Of a stretch of 64,000 nt of DNA, positions 32,722-41,127 are shown in pieces. The notes beneath the pieces are model-generated. The model was not told the DNA's origin. It saw only the letters and a list, made by a program, of their open reading frames with translations, and ran no database searches. Each line of letters begins with the position of its first letter. The stretch's first letter is position 1. Made by a program: the position numbers and the translations under genes. The DNA comes from JBCBSZ01 sp039185015 (lineage in GTDB: Bacteria; Actinomycetota; Acidimicrobiia; Acidimicrobiales; Poriferisodalaceae). Where the stretch lies: assembly GCA_039185015.1 (NCBI GenBank), contig JBCDAU010000030.1, positions 4,175-68,174 of the forward strand, given 5' to 3'.

Positions 32722-34460
32722 GGGAGCTCATCGGGCGACTCGACCGCCTCCTCGGTGGGGACAGCGGCCTCCGCCGACAGGTGGTCGGCTACGCGATCGC
32801 CGGCGTGCTGCAGGGGATCGCCTATGCGGCGATCTTCCCGATCCTGCGCGCCGTCGTCGACGACGACCTCGCGACCGCGTGGTGGTGGCTCGGCGCCGCG
32901 GCGCTCGCGATCGTCGGGCACGGCATCGCGATCTGGGTGACGACCACCAGCGCGTTCGAGATGACGAGCCGCCGGGTGACCAGCGGGCTGATCCGCCGGA
33001 TCGGCGAACAGGTCATCACCCTGCCGCTCGGCTGGTTCCACGGTCGCCGCACCGCCGACGTGTCGGTGTTGATCAAGAAGGCGATGGTCGATGTGGGCAA
33101 CATGGCCTCGCTGGTGATCCAACAGGTCGTGGTGTCGGTCTCGACGTTGGCGACGGTTCTGGTCGTCATCGCCTTTGTCGATCCCCTGATCGCGCTCGTC
33201 TTCGTCGCCATCGTGCCCGCCGCTGCGCACCTCTTCGGTCGGATCCGTCGCGCGACCGCTCAGCACACCGACGGCGGACAGGAGGTCACCGCTCGCCTGC
33301 TCGAGTACGCCCACGCCCAGCGGATCCTCCGGGCCTCGCAGCGGACCGATGCGGGGTGGGACCCGCTGATGGAGGTGCTGCAGGACGACAGCCGCGAGTT
33401 CGTCGAGCGACTCGATCGAGAGCAGCGGCCGCAGAGCATCTTCTTCGGCGTCGTCAGCCTGGCCTTCGCCGCAGCGATCATGCTGTTGGCCGCCCGGTCC
33501 CAGGACGGTCTGGCTGCCGCCGACGCGATCGCACTGGGCATCCTGACCGTCCGATCGGTCGAACCGCTCATGATCCTCGCCGGCTACGCGAGCGGCGTGG
33601 GCTTGGGTGACCTGGCGGCGACCGAGATCGCCGAGGTGCTCGATGCCGAGCCGCTCCCCGTCGTCGAGCCGAAACAACATCCCGATCGAGCTCATCCAGT
33701 AGCCCTCGAATTCGAACACGTCCACTTCGCCTATGCGGATGATCCGGTGATCCGCGACCTGTCGCTGACGGTGCCAGCCGGGTCGGTCACGGCGATCGTC
33801 GGGCCGTCCGGCTCGGGGAAGACCACGATCACCCGCCTCGCAGCGCGCTTCTACGACGCCGACGGAGGAGCGATCTCCGTCGGCGGCGCGGACATCCGGA
33901 GCATCGAGCCCGAGGAGCTGATGGCACACCTGTCGATGGTGCTGCAGGACGTCTACCTCTTCGATGCGACCATCGCCGACAACGTGCTGCTCGCCCGCCC
34001 TGACTCGTCGCAGGTCGAGTTGGAAGAGGCAGCTCGCCAGGCCCGGCTCACCGATGTCATCGAGCGGCTGCCCCAGGGGTGGGACACGCGGGTGGGTGAG
34101 GGCGGCTCGCTGCTCTCGTCGGGGGAACGGGCCCGGGTGGGGATCGCCCGTGCGCTGCTGAAGGACGCTCCCATCCTGCTCCTCGACGAGGCGACCGCTG
34201 CGATCGACACGATCAACGAGGCGGCGATGACCAACGCCATCGAGGCGCTGGCCGGACGCTGCACCGTCTTGGTGATCGCCCACCGTCTCTCGACCATCGT
34301 CGGGGCCGATCAGATCGCCGTCGTCGTGGACGGATCGATCGAGCAGCTCGGCACCCACGGCGAGCTCCTCGCCGGTGGGGGCACCTACGCCGGGTTCTGG
34401 GAGGAGCGGCAGCGCTCGGCGGGCTGGCGTATCGCACAGGCTCGGGTCGAGAGCGAGTGA
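32718..34460 (+). CDS. ABC exporter-type half transporter (subunit 2 of heterodimer)
   Basis: A 580-residue partner with six transmembrane segments followed by an ATPase. Walker A is GPSGSGKTT, Walker B LLLDEATAAIDTIN, H-loop IAHRLST. The signature is LSSGERAR rather than LSGGQ. With subunit 1 it forms a complete transporter; ATGA overlap implies equal expression. The substrate may be a siderophore, a lipid or a drug; no substrate-binding protein lies beside it. Confidence 0.88.
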   Translation: MRELIGRLDRLLGGDSGLRRQVVGYAIAGVLQGIAYAAIFPILRAVVDDDLATAWWWLGAAALAIVGHGIAIWVTTTSAFEMTSRRVTSGLIRRIGEQVITLPLGWFHGRRTADVSVLIKKAMVDVGNMASLVIQQVVVSVSTLATVLVVIAFVDPLIALVFVAIVPAAAHLFGRIRRATAQHTDGGQEVTARLLEYAHAQRILRASQRTDAGWDPLMEVLQDDSREFVERLDREQRPQSIFFGVVSLAFAAAIMLLAARSQDGLAAADAIALGILTVRSVEPLMILAGYASGVGLGDLAATEIAEVLDAEPLPVVEPKQHPDRAHPVALEFEHVHFAYADDPVIRDLSLTVPAGSVTAIVGPSGSGKTTITRLAARFYDADGGAISVGGADIRSIEPEELMAHLSMVLQDVYLFDATIADNVLLARPDSSQVELEEAARQARLTDVIERLPQGWDTRVGEGGSLLSSGERARVGIARALLKDAPILLLDEATAAIDTINEAAMTNAIEALAGRCTVLVIAHRLSTIVGADQIAVVVDGSIEQLGTHGELLAGGGTYAGFWEERQRSAGWRIAQARVESE

Positions 34461-34479
34461 CCGGCGATGGTCGCGGACC

Positions 34480-35262
34480 TCAGTCGATGGCACGCTCGAT
34501 CAGGCTGGCGATCGAGGCGAAGTAGCGACGGGCGTCGACGAGGAGCAGGTCGTTGTGGCCGGCACCGTCCACCAGCTCCATGGTGACGTCGCTGGCCGTC
34601 AGCGAGGCAGCGGTGGATCGGGCGACGTCGACCGGGACCAGGTCGTCACCGAGCCCGTGGATGATCAGTGTGGGCAGCTCGATCGTCGCGAGCTTGGCGT
34701 CGTGGTCGTCGGCGAGGTCGTCGAGCCCGGGGGAGTGCTGGAGCCCCAGGCGGTCGACGAAGCGCCGGACGCTGGCAGCCCCGCTCTCCAGCACCACGGC
34801 GCGGTAGCCGGGCACCCGGGCCGCCACCTCGAGCGCAGGGTTGGCCCCGAGGCTGCGCCCCATCACCAGCCGAGGACCGTCGAAACCGTCGGCGTCGAGC
34901 AGATCGAGTGCACGTCTCCCGGAGATGGCACCGTCGCCGACGAGGTGCTCCATGGTCGGAGAGCCGGTGCTCCGGCCGTAGCCGCGGAACTCGAAGACGA
35001 AGAGGTTCGCCCCGATCGAGTGGTAGAGCGGTGCGATGCCGTCGTGGTCGCCGATGACCTCGCCGTTGCCGTGGAAGTAGACGATCGTCGGCCCGGACCG
35101 GTCGATCTCGTAGCGACGGGCGGCGATCACCACGTCGTCGTCGACCTCGATCGGGTGGTCGGTCGCTCCCGGAGGGGTGGGGGAGTGGTCGGGGCGGGGG
35201 AAGAAGACCTGGGCGCTGGCCCCGCCCCGATCGAGCAGTGAGTAGTCAGGAGGGCCGGCCAC
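34480..35262 (-). CDS. Alpha/beta hydrolase
   Basis: A 260-residue protein with GTG start at 35262 (VAGPPDYSLLDRGG). IVYFHGNGEVIGDHDG holds the oxyanion loop HGN; LVMGRSLGANPALE the nucleophile elbow G-R-S-L-G with Ser; VDGAGHNDLLL the catalytic His. It looks like a cytoplasmic serine esterase or peptidase-like hydrolase of the BAAT/FSH type. The start overlaps the end of the DUF222-HNH gene by 17 bases on the same strand. Confidence 0.82.
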   Translation of the reverse strand: MAGPPDYSLLDRGGASAQVFFPRPDHSPTPPGATDHPIEVDDDVVIAARRYEIDRSGPTIVYFHGNGEVIGDHDGIAPLYHSIGANLFVFEFRGYGRSTGSPTMEHLVGDGAISGRRALDLLDADGFDGPRLVMGRSLGANPALEVAARVPGYRAVVLESGAASVRRFVDRLGLQHSPGLDDLADDHDAKLATIELPTLIIHGLGDDLVPVDVARSTAASLTASDVTMELVDGAGHNDLLLVDARRYFASIASLIERAID

Positions 35263-36532
35263 GACCGCGAGCGTAGGTCTCGTGGTCGTCCGATCTGAGC
35301 TTCGATCCGGTGCGGTGTTTGTGGCGGTTGTGGGTGGGGCAGAGCGGGAGCGCGTTGTTCTGGTTGGTCCGACCACCTTGGTGCCATTCGGTGTGGTGGT
35401 CGATGTCGCAGCGGGTGACGGGCCGGGTGCATCCCGGCCATCGACATCGTCGGTGGCCGAGGAGGGCGGCGAGTCGTGCGGGGCCGGTGAAGAGTCGTTG
35501 GGTGCGGCCGAGGTCGATGGTGACCGAGTCCGCGGTGAGCACGGCTCGTCGGACGTGGTTGACGAGTGCTGTTGCGACGGTTTCGGTGGGGTCGAGGTGG
35601 TGGCCGTCGAGGGTTTCGCAGCGGTAGCCGTCGTCGGTGCCGGGGGTTCGTTCGGCGGGCTGGCTGTCGGCGAGGCGGGTGAGCTCGCGTTCGAAGGTGG
35701 CCTGGTCGATGACGATGGTGGTGACGAGTTTGGAGCCGTTGGCTCCGGGCCTGGCCCCTGCTGCGGCTCGGGCCATGTTCAACAGGCCGTCGGCGCGTCG
35801 CTGGGCGTGGGTTCGTGGCAGGTCGTCGAGCGTCGCATCGTGGCCGAGCTCCTGGCGTGCGGTGCTGAGGTCGGTGTGGAACTCGGTGTCGATGAAGTGT
35901 TCGAGGATGGTGTGGAGTTCGGCGCCGTCGAGTGCGGCCCAGCCGCCGGTGAGGGTCCAGGTGCCGTCGTAGTCCTGGACCAGTCGGGCGTCGCGTCGTT
36001 CGTGGGCGCGCTGGTTCGCGTCACGGGTGCCATCGGGATCCGCGGCGCGGACGAGGTCGGCGAGCCAAGCGGAGAAGTCATCGAAGTGTGAGGTGGTGGC
36101 CTGTTCGGCGATCAGCTCGTCGCAGGCGGCCAGGCCGTCACGGGCCCGCGGGTTGGCCATCGCGGAGGCGATGCGGTGGGCCTGGTCGACACCGAGCTCA
36201 CCGGCACCGAGCCGCTCGCTGACCGCGGGCAACCGGCGCAGCGCGCCGGTGAGTCGACCGGTCCGGCGAGCGGTGGTGGGCGAGGACCTCGCAACATGCG
36301 CGCAGAACGTCTGCGCCGAGCGGTGACCGTCCTCGGCGAACACCCCCGAGACCTGTACCGCCTCTTGGAGTTGCACCTCGAGCCCGGTGATCTTGGCCGC
36401 CAGCGACGCGGTCAGCTCGACCAACGAATGGGCCTCGGGCAGCGATGCGGGCTCGAGATCCGAGGCCAACAGCACGTCGAGATCGGCGCCGAGTCGCTTG
36501 AGCGCAACCACCGGATCCAGCGCCGCCTCCAT
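35246..36532 (-). CDS. DUF222 domain protein with C-terminal HNH endonuclease motif
   Basis: A 428-residue protein from ATG 36532. The N-terminal two thirds is the helical DUF222 region (13E12-repeat family of mycobacteria). The C-terminal part is a zinc-associated HNH domain: CRWPGCTRPVTRCDIDHHTEWHQGG and NALPLCPTHNRHKH, with all expected Cys and His. A nuclease role in the cytoplasm is inferred. An SOS-box-like site stands 14 bases upstream; mycobacterial 13E12 genes are known to be DNA-damage induced, which fits. GAGGGG precedes the start. Confidence 0.9.
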   Translation of the reverse strand: MEAALDPVVALKRLGADLDVLLASDLEPASLPEAHSLVELTASLAAKITGLEVQLQEAVQVSGVFAEDGHRSAQTFCAHVARSSPTTARRTGRLTGALRRLPAVSERLGAGELGVDQAHRIASAMANPRARDGLAACDELIAEQATTSHFDDFSAWLADLVRAADPDGTRDANQRAHERRDARLVQDYDGTWTLTGGWAALDGAELHTILEHFIDTEFHTDLSTARQELGHDATLDDLPRTHAQRRADGLLNMARAAAGARPGANGSKLVTTIVIDQATFERELTRLADSQPAERTPGTDDGYRCETLDGHHLDPTETVATALVNHVRRAVLTADSVTIDLGRTQRLFTGPARLAALLGHRRCRWPGCTRPVTRCDIDHHTEWHQGGRTNQNNALPLCPTHNRHKHRTGSKLRSDDHETYARGRGRPS

Positions 36533-36545
36533 ACCCCTCAGTGTA

Positions 36546-36561
36546 TCGAACGTATGTACGA
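36546..36561. promoter_or_regulatory. LexA/SOS-box-like site upstream of the HNH gene
   Basis: TCGAAC, four bases (GTAT), GTACGA: one mismatch from the actinobacterial consensus TCGAAC-N4-GTTCGA. It lies 14 bases before ATG 36532 on the minus strand. Confidence 0.7.
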
Positions 36562-36737
36562 TCACACAGAAGAATCTCCAGGTCAGGCCGCGTTCTTGTC
36601 GGCCTCGGCCTCGGTCGTTTCTTGGCTGCGCCAAGAGGAGAGCCGGTACCTCTCGTGCCCACCCGATGTCGCCCGGGCCTTCCCCACCGAGCTCCGCCGT
36701 CTGATCGGGGACTCGCTCGGCGGTCCGGTGCTCGGAG

Positions 36738-37091
36738 TCAGTGGCCCTCGCCGAGGACGCAGAACTCGTTGCCCTCCGGGTCGGCGAGCACGACCCACGG
36801 CACGCTGTCGCCCTGACCGACGTCGATGCGGGTCGCGCCGAGCTCGAGGAGGCGGTCGACCTCGGCGGCCTGATCATCGGGTCGGAAGTCGAGGTGGACC
36901 CGGTTCTTCGAGCGCTTCGGCGACGTCGACGCGAGGAACAGGATCCCGGGCAGCTGACCGGGAGCCGGTTGGATCTCGAACACCGGTGGGCTGTCGTCGA
37001 CGACGACCCACCGGAGCGCCTCGGCCCACCAACGTCCGAGCGCGGTGGGGTCCTCGGCCTCGACGGTGACCTGCTCCCATGCGAGGTTCAT
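36738..37091 (-). CDS. VOC (glyoxalase-like) family protein
   Basis: A 117-residue protein. LAWEQVTVEAEDPTALGRWWAEALRW opens a single betaalphabetabetabeta unit; NRVHLDFRPDD supplies a metal-type His and VVLADPEGNEFCVL the closing Glu. This is the Glyoxalase_6 subgroup of small VOC proteins, of unknown substrate. On the minus strand TAGCGT ends 8 bases before ATG 37091, a plausible -10. It is divergent from the GntR gene. Confidence 0.85.
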   Translation of the reverse strand: MNLAWEQVTVEAEDPTALGRWWAEALRWVVVDDSPPVFEIQPAPGQLPGILFLASTSPKRSKNRVHLDFRPDDQAAEVDRLLELGATRIDVGQGDSVPWVVLADPEGNEFCVLGEGH

Positions 37092-37157
37092 CGCGCGCCA
37101 CGCTACGAGGGCGTCGCCGTCCGGTCGGGTGAATATCCGCCCCCGCCACCTGCAACG

Positions 37158-37928
37158 ATGGGGTCGATGCCCTCCCCGCGGGTCCCGAAGTACCAGGCGA
37201 TCCACGCGGCACTGCGCCAGCGCATCCTCAGCGGCGAGCATCCGGCGGGGTCGAAGCTGCCCCCGCAGCAGGAGATGGCCGAGTCCTTCGGCGTGACGCT
37301 GATGACGCTCCGCCAAGCCGTCGCAGCGCTCGAGGCCGATGGTCTCGTGCACACGCGGCGAGGGCGGGGGACCTTCGTCGCCGATCGGCCGGTGGACATC
37401 CGCTTCGACAACCTGTCGAGCTTCGCTGGGCAGATGCGGGCGGCGGGGATCGCCATGACGACGGAGGTGTTGGCCGTCGAGGAGACGCACGCCACGTCGG
37501 CGGTGGCCGCCGGTCTCGACGTGCTCCCCGGAGGACCGGTGGTCTGCGCGACCCGACGTCGGTCGGTCGATTCGGTGCCGTTCAGCCTCCAGCGGAGCTA
37601 CTTCGCCCCGGGGGTGGTGAACGTGCACGAGCCCGCCGATCTGGAGGGCGTCTCGCTGTACGAGCTGTTCGAGTCGACGGCCGGCCTGCTGGTCGCCGAG
37701 GCGAGGGAGTCGATCACCGCCGTCGCGCTGTCCGCCCCCGACGCCGACGCGCTGGACGCAGCGGCCGGCCAGGCCGCGATCTTGTCGGTCCGGACCTCGA
37801 TCGCTCAGTTCGGTCGACCGTTCCTGTTCGACGAGGCGCTGCTGGTGGGGGACCGGTGCACGATCACCGCGGATCGGACGTCCGACCGCCTGTCTCTCCG
37901 CTACGGCGTGGACGGCGAAGCGGGCTGA
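37158..37928 (+). CDS. GntR family transcriptional regulator, HutC subfamily
   Basis: A 256-residue protein. The N-terminal winged helix is seen as KYQAIHAALRQRILSGEHPAGSKLPPQQEMAESFGVTLMTLRQAVAALEADGLVHTRRGRGTFV. The UTRA-type ligand domain follows, with VCATRRRSVDSVPFSLQRSYFAPGVV. ATG 37158 or 37167 starts it. It precedes trpB by 64 bases on the same strand, and a 14-bp palindrome lies in the gap, so local control of trpBA is likely (inference). Confidence 0.88.
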   Translation: MGSMPSPRVPKYQAIHAALRQRILSGEHPAGSKLPPQQEMAESFGVTLMTLRQAVAALEADGLVHTRRGRGTFVADRPVDIRFDNLSSFAGQMRAAGIAMTTEVLAVEETHATSAVAAGLDVLPGGPVVCATRRRSVDSVPFSLQRSYFAPGVVNVHEPADLEGVSLYELFESTAGLLVAEARESITAVALSAPDADALDAAAGQAAILSVRTSIAQFGRPFLFDEALLVGDRCTITADRTSDRLSLRYGVDGEAG

Positions 37929-37965
37929 GGCCGGCCGGGGTTGCCCCTTCCTTCCGTCTCTTCTA

Positions 37966-37979
37966 GTCTTCTAGAAGAC
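37966..37979. promoter_or_regulatory. Perfect 14-bp palindrome upstream of trpB, candidate GntR operator
   Basis: GTCTTCT followed directly by AGAAGAC, 13 bases before ATG 37993. The centre CTAG and the overlapping tandem TCTTCTAG repeats (37959-37974) resemble HutC-type GntR operators, which often carry a central TAGA/TCTA. Confidence 0.65.
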
Positions 37980-37992
37980 GAAGGAGCGTTCC

Positions 37993-39180
37993 ATGACCGT
38001 CCACAACGTCGCATCGCCCATCCACATGGGTTCCCCCGACCAGCTCGGGTTCTTCGGCGAGTTCGGTGGCCGCTACGTCGGCGAACCGCTGATCGGCGCA
38101 TGTGAGGAGGTCGAGCAGGCCTTCGTCGATGCGTGGGGCGACCCGGAGTTCCGCCGGGACTTCACCGAGATCCTGCAGTCCTACGGGGGCCGGCCGTCCC
38201 CGATCACCGAGTGCCACAACCTCGGGCCCCAGCTCGGCCTCCGGCTCTTCCTCAAGCGGGAGGACCTGAACCACACCGGCAGCCACAAGATCAACAACGT
38301 CCTGGGTCAGGCGCTGCTCGCCAGGCGCATGGGCAAGTCGCGTCTCATCGCCGAGACGGGCGCCGGCCAGCACGGCGTCGCCACGGCGACCGCTGCGGCG
38401 CTCATGGGCATGAGCTGCACCGTGTACATGGGGGAGGTCGACATGGAGCGGCAGGCCCTCAACGTCTTCCGGATGCGCCTCCTCGGCGCCGAGGTGATCG
38501 CGGCGACGTCGGGCAGCAAGACCCTGAAGGACGCCGTCAACGAGGCCATGCGGGCCTGGGTCTCCGAGACCGAGGAGGCCCACTACTGCCTCGGGTCGAC
38601 CATGGGTCCCCACCCGTACCCGTGGATGGTGCGGACCTTCCACGAGGTCATCGGCATCGAGGCGCGGGCGCAGATGCTCGAGCTCGCCGGCGCGCTCCCC
38701 GATGTCGCCGTCGCCTGCATCGGCGGCGGGTCGAATTCGGCCGGCCTGTTCAGCGGGTTCGCCGACGATCCCTCCGTCCGTCTCGTCGGTGCCGAGCCGG
38801 CCGGCGGTGCGGCGACCGGCCGGGCCGTGCCGGCGATCGTGCACGGGATGCGGGCGTACTTCATGCAGGACGAGTTCGGTCAGGTCCTCGAGGCCGAGTC
38901 GATCTCCGCCGGGCTCGACTACCCCGGGGTCGGCCCGGAGCACTCCCACCTGGCGATGACCGGTCGCGCCGAGTACGAGTCGGTCACCGACGACGAGGTG
39001 CTGGATGCCTTCCAGCTCCTGAGCCGCACCGAGGGGATCATCCCGGCGCTCGAGTCGGCGCACGCCATCGCCTGGGTGCAGAAGAACGCCGCCGGCCTGC
39101 AGGGCCAGTCCGTCCTCGTCAACCTCTCCGGGCGAGGGGACAAGGACGTCGAGCAGGTCCAGAAGATCCTGGAGGGGTGA
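37993..39180 (+). CDS. trpB: Tryptophan synthase beta chain
   Basis: A 395-residue PLP enzyme. FGGRYVGEPLI near the N-terminus, LNHTGSHKINN with Lys99 that binds PLP, AETGAGQHGVATAT with the catalytic Glu, and IGGGSNSAG for the phosphate are all intact. It joins indole and serine to make tryptophan together with TrpA. ATG 37993 is preceded by AAGGAG. The stop overlaps trpA by one base. No trpC, trpD or trpE is nearby. Confidence 0.97.
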   Translation: MTVHNVASPIHMGSPDQLGFFGEFGGRYVGEPLIGACEEVEQAFVDAWGDPEFRRDFTEILQSYGGRPSPITECHNLGPQLGLRLFLKREDLNHTGSHKINNVLGQALLARRMGKSRLIAETGAGQHGVATATAAALMGMSCTVYMGEVDMERQALNVFRMRLLGAEVIAATSGSKTLKDAVNEAMRAWVSETEEAHYCLGSTMGPHPYPWMVRTFHEVIGIEARAQMLELAGALPDVAVACIGGGSNSAGLFSGFADDPSVRLVGAEPAGGAATGRAVPAIVHGMRAYFMQDEFGQVLEAESISAGLDYPGVGPEHSHLAMTGRAEYESVTDDEVLDAFQLLSRTEGIIPALESAHAIAWVQKNAAGLQGQSVLVNLSGRGDKDVEQVQKILEG

Positions 39181-39968
39181 TGTCGGCTCCCGGCCTCCAG
39201 GCCCACCTCCAGGAACAGCGGACCCGACATCGGCTGGTGCTCCCGTACGTCACCGCCGGCATCTCGCCGGACTGGCTCGACCTCGTCGAGGCCGTGATCG
39301 ATGCCGGCGCGGATGCGGTCGAGATCGGCATCCCGTTCTCCGATCCGGCCATCGACGGCTCCACGATCCAGGAGGCCAGCGTCGTCGCGCTCGACGCCGG
39401 CATGACGCCGGCCAAGGCGCTCAGCGAGCTCCGCGAGCGCGAGTTCGGCGTGCCGTTGATCGCCATGACCCACGCCAACCTCGTGTACCGGTACGGCTAC
39501 GAGCGGTTCGCCGCCGATCTCGTCGCCGCCGGCGGGCGGGGCACGATCCTGCCCGATCTCCCCATGGAGCACGCAGAGCCCTGGCGGACGGCGGCCGATC
39601 CGCTCGGGATCGACAACGTCCTGCTCGCCGCGCCGCTCACGTCCGACGAGCGCCTGAAGCGGATCGCCAGCGAGTCCCGTGGCTTCGTGTACGTCGTGTC
39701 GACGATGGGCACGACCGGTGCCCGCGACGACGTCGACGACGCCGCGACCGTGCTGGCCCGCCGGGTGAAGGAGGTCGCCGACCTCCCGGCGATCGTCGGG
39801 TTCGGGATCTCCAACGGGGAGACGGCCGTGACGGCGGCCGCCGAGTCCGATGGCGTCATCTGCGCCTCGGCGCTCATGCGTCGGATCCTCGACGGCGGCT
39901 CGATCGAGGAGACCGCTGCGATCGTCGGCGAGATCCGCACGGCGTTGGACGCCGCCTACGCGAGCTGA
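39180..39968 (+). CDS. trpA: Tryptophan synthase alpha chain
   Basis: A 262-residue TIM barrel. VEIGIPFSDPAIDGSTIQEAS carries catalytic Glu48 and Asp59. LPDLPMEHAEPW and VSTMGTTGARDDVD match the loop 6 region (usual GVTGAR). It cleaves indole-3-glycerol phosphate to indole for TrpB. Start ATG 39180 lies in a TGATG overlap with trpB. Confidence 0.96.
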   Translation: MSAPGLQAHLQEQRTRHRLVLPYVTAGISPDWLDLVEAVIDAGADAVEIGIPFSDPAIDGSTIQEASVVALDAGMTPAKALSELREREFGVPLIAMTHANLVYRYGYERFAADLVAAGGRGTILPDLPMEHAEPWRTAADPLGIDNVLLAAPLTSDERLKRIASESRGFVYVVSTMGTTGARDDVDDAATVLARRVKEVADLPAIVGFGISNGETAVTAAAESDGVICASALMRRILDGGSIEETAAIVGEIRTALDAAYAS

Positions 39969-39991
39969 GCGGTCGCAGCGCTCGTCGGTCG

Positions 39992-40005
39992 CTGACCCGG
40001 GTCAG
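39992..40005. repeat. 14-bp palindrome between convergent trpA and epoxide hydrolase genes
   Basis: CTGACCC followed by GGGTCAG. It overlaps the stop codon of the minus-strand gene. It may be a short bidirectional terminator (5-bp stem, 4-base loop), but there is no T tract. Confidence 0.35.
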
Positions 40006-41042
40006 GCCCCGGTCGGCGGCCAGTGGTCGGGCACGCGGTCGCGGAGCCAGGCCACCAGCGCCGCGTTGACCTCGTGCGGTCGCTCCTGGGCCATCCAGTG
40101 CCCGGAGTCGACGGTCCGCTCGGTGAGATCGGCGCATGCCGCCCGCATCGGCTCGAGCAGTCGCTGGTTCCTCGTGCACTCGAGGGTGGCGTCGAAGCGA
40201 GCGGCGAGGAAGAGGACCGGGAGGCTCAGCGCACCGTCGTCGACCGCCTCGGCGGCGTAGCGCTCGTTCGCCTCGTGGTTGAGGTACCAGCTGCTCGGCC
40301 CGAAGAAGCCGTTGCGGTCCATGGCCGCGGCGTAGTGCCGGAGGTCGGCCTCGGTGACCACGTCGTCGTCACGAGGGATGTCGGGCGCCACGTCGGCACC
40401 GCCGAACCAGCCGCCGGCGGCTCGGATCGATGCGGTCACCGCGGGCTGGCTCGCACCGTCTGGGTTGCCCTTCCGGAACAGCGCCTTGGCGAGGAGGTAG
40501 GTGTCGGCCTCCATGACCTCGACCGCTCGGTCCAGGTCGTCCCGGTAGTAGAGCTGGTAGTCCCACTGACCGACGGGGAACTCGTCCTCGGGGTACACGT
40601 CACGGTCGACCAGCTCGATGAGCCGGTCCCAGCCGGCCTCGATGGTGCGGTACGGCACGCAGAGGTTGGCGACGGCGCGGCACCGCTCCGGGTGGTGGCT
40701 CGCCAGGTTCCACACGACCGGCGCACCCCAGTCGTGCCCGACCCAGACGGCCCGGTCCCGTCCGAGGTGGTCGAGGAGCTCGATCATGTCGGCGACGGCC
40801 TCATCCTGGGCGAAGGCGCTCGACTCCTCGTAGGTCGACGATCGGCCGTACCCGCGCATGTCCGGGGCGACGGCCCGGAACCCGAGCCCCGCCATCGCCG
40901 GGAGCTGGTGCCGCCAACTGATCGACAGCTCGGGCCAGCCGTGCACGAAGACGATCAGCGGTCCGTCGGCCGGACCGGCAGCGAGGTAGCCCGTGGTGTG
41001 GCGATCGGTCCGCAGCGTGTACTCGGCGATCTCGGTGCTCAT
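40002..41042 (-). CDS. Epoxide hydrolase (alpha/beta hydrolase)
   Basis: A 346-residue protein. HGWPELSISWRHQ at 34 gives the HGxP oxyanion motif; VGHDWGAPV puts nucleophile Asp104. DSGHWMAQERP holds the catalytic His. These match soluble epoxide hydrolases. TACGTT ends 6 bases before ATG 41042, supporting the chosen start and a leaderless mRNA. Divergent from the FAD oxidoreductase gene at 41128. Confidence 0.88.
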   Translation of the reverse strand: MSTEIAEYTLRTDRHTTGYLAAGPADGPLIVFVHGWPELSISWRHQLPAMAGLGFRAVAPDMRGYGRSSTYEESSAFAQDEAVADMIELLDHLGRDRAVWVGHDWGAPVVWNLASHHPERCRAVANLCVPYRTIEAGWDRLIELVDRDVYPEDEFPVGQWDYQLYYRDDLDRAVEVMEADTYLLAKALFRKGNPDGASQPAVTASIRAAGGWFGGADVAPDIPRDDDVVTEADLRHYAAAMDRNGFFGPSSWYLNHEANERYAAEAVDDGALSLPVLFLAARFDATLECTRNQRLLEPMRAACADLTERTVDSGHWMAQERPHEVNAALVAWLRDRVPDHWPPTGA

Positions 41043-41048
41043 CGCCGC

Positions 41049-41054
41049 AACGTA
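41049..41054 (-). promoter_or_regulatory. Leaderless-type -10 hexamer of the epoxide hydrolase gene
   Basis: On the minus strand TACGTT is followed by exactly 6 bases and then ATG 41042. Confidence 0.55.
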
Positions 41055-41127
41055 GTGCCGGCCGGTGGCCCGTGTCGGCGGTCCCGTGCCAGGCTCCGTG
41101 CGGAGTGAACGAGCCCGGAGGCGACGC

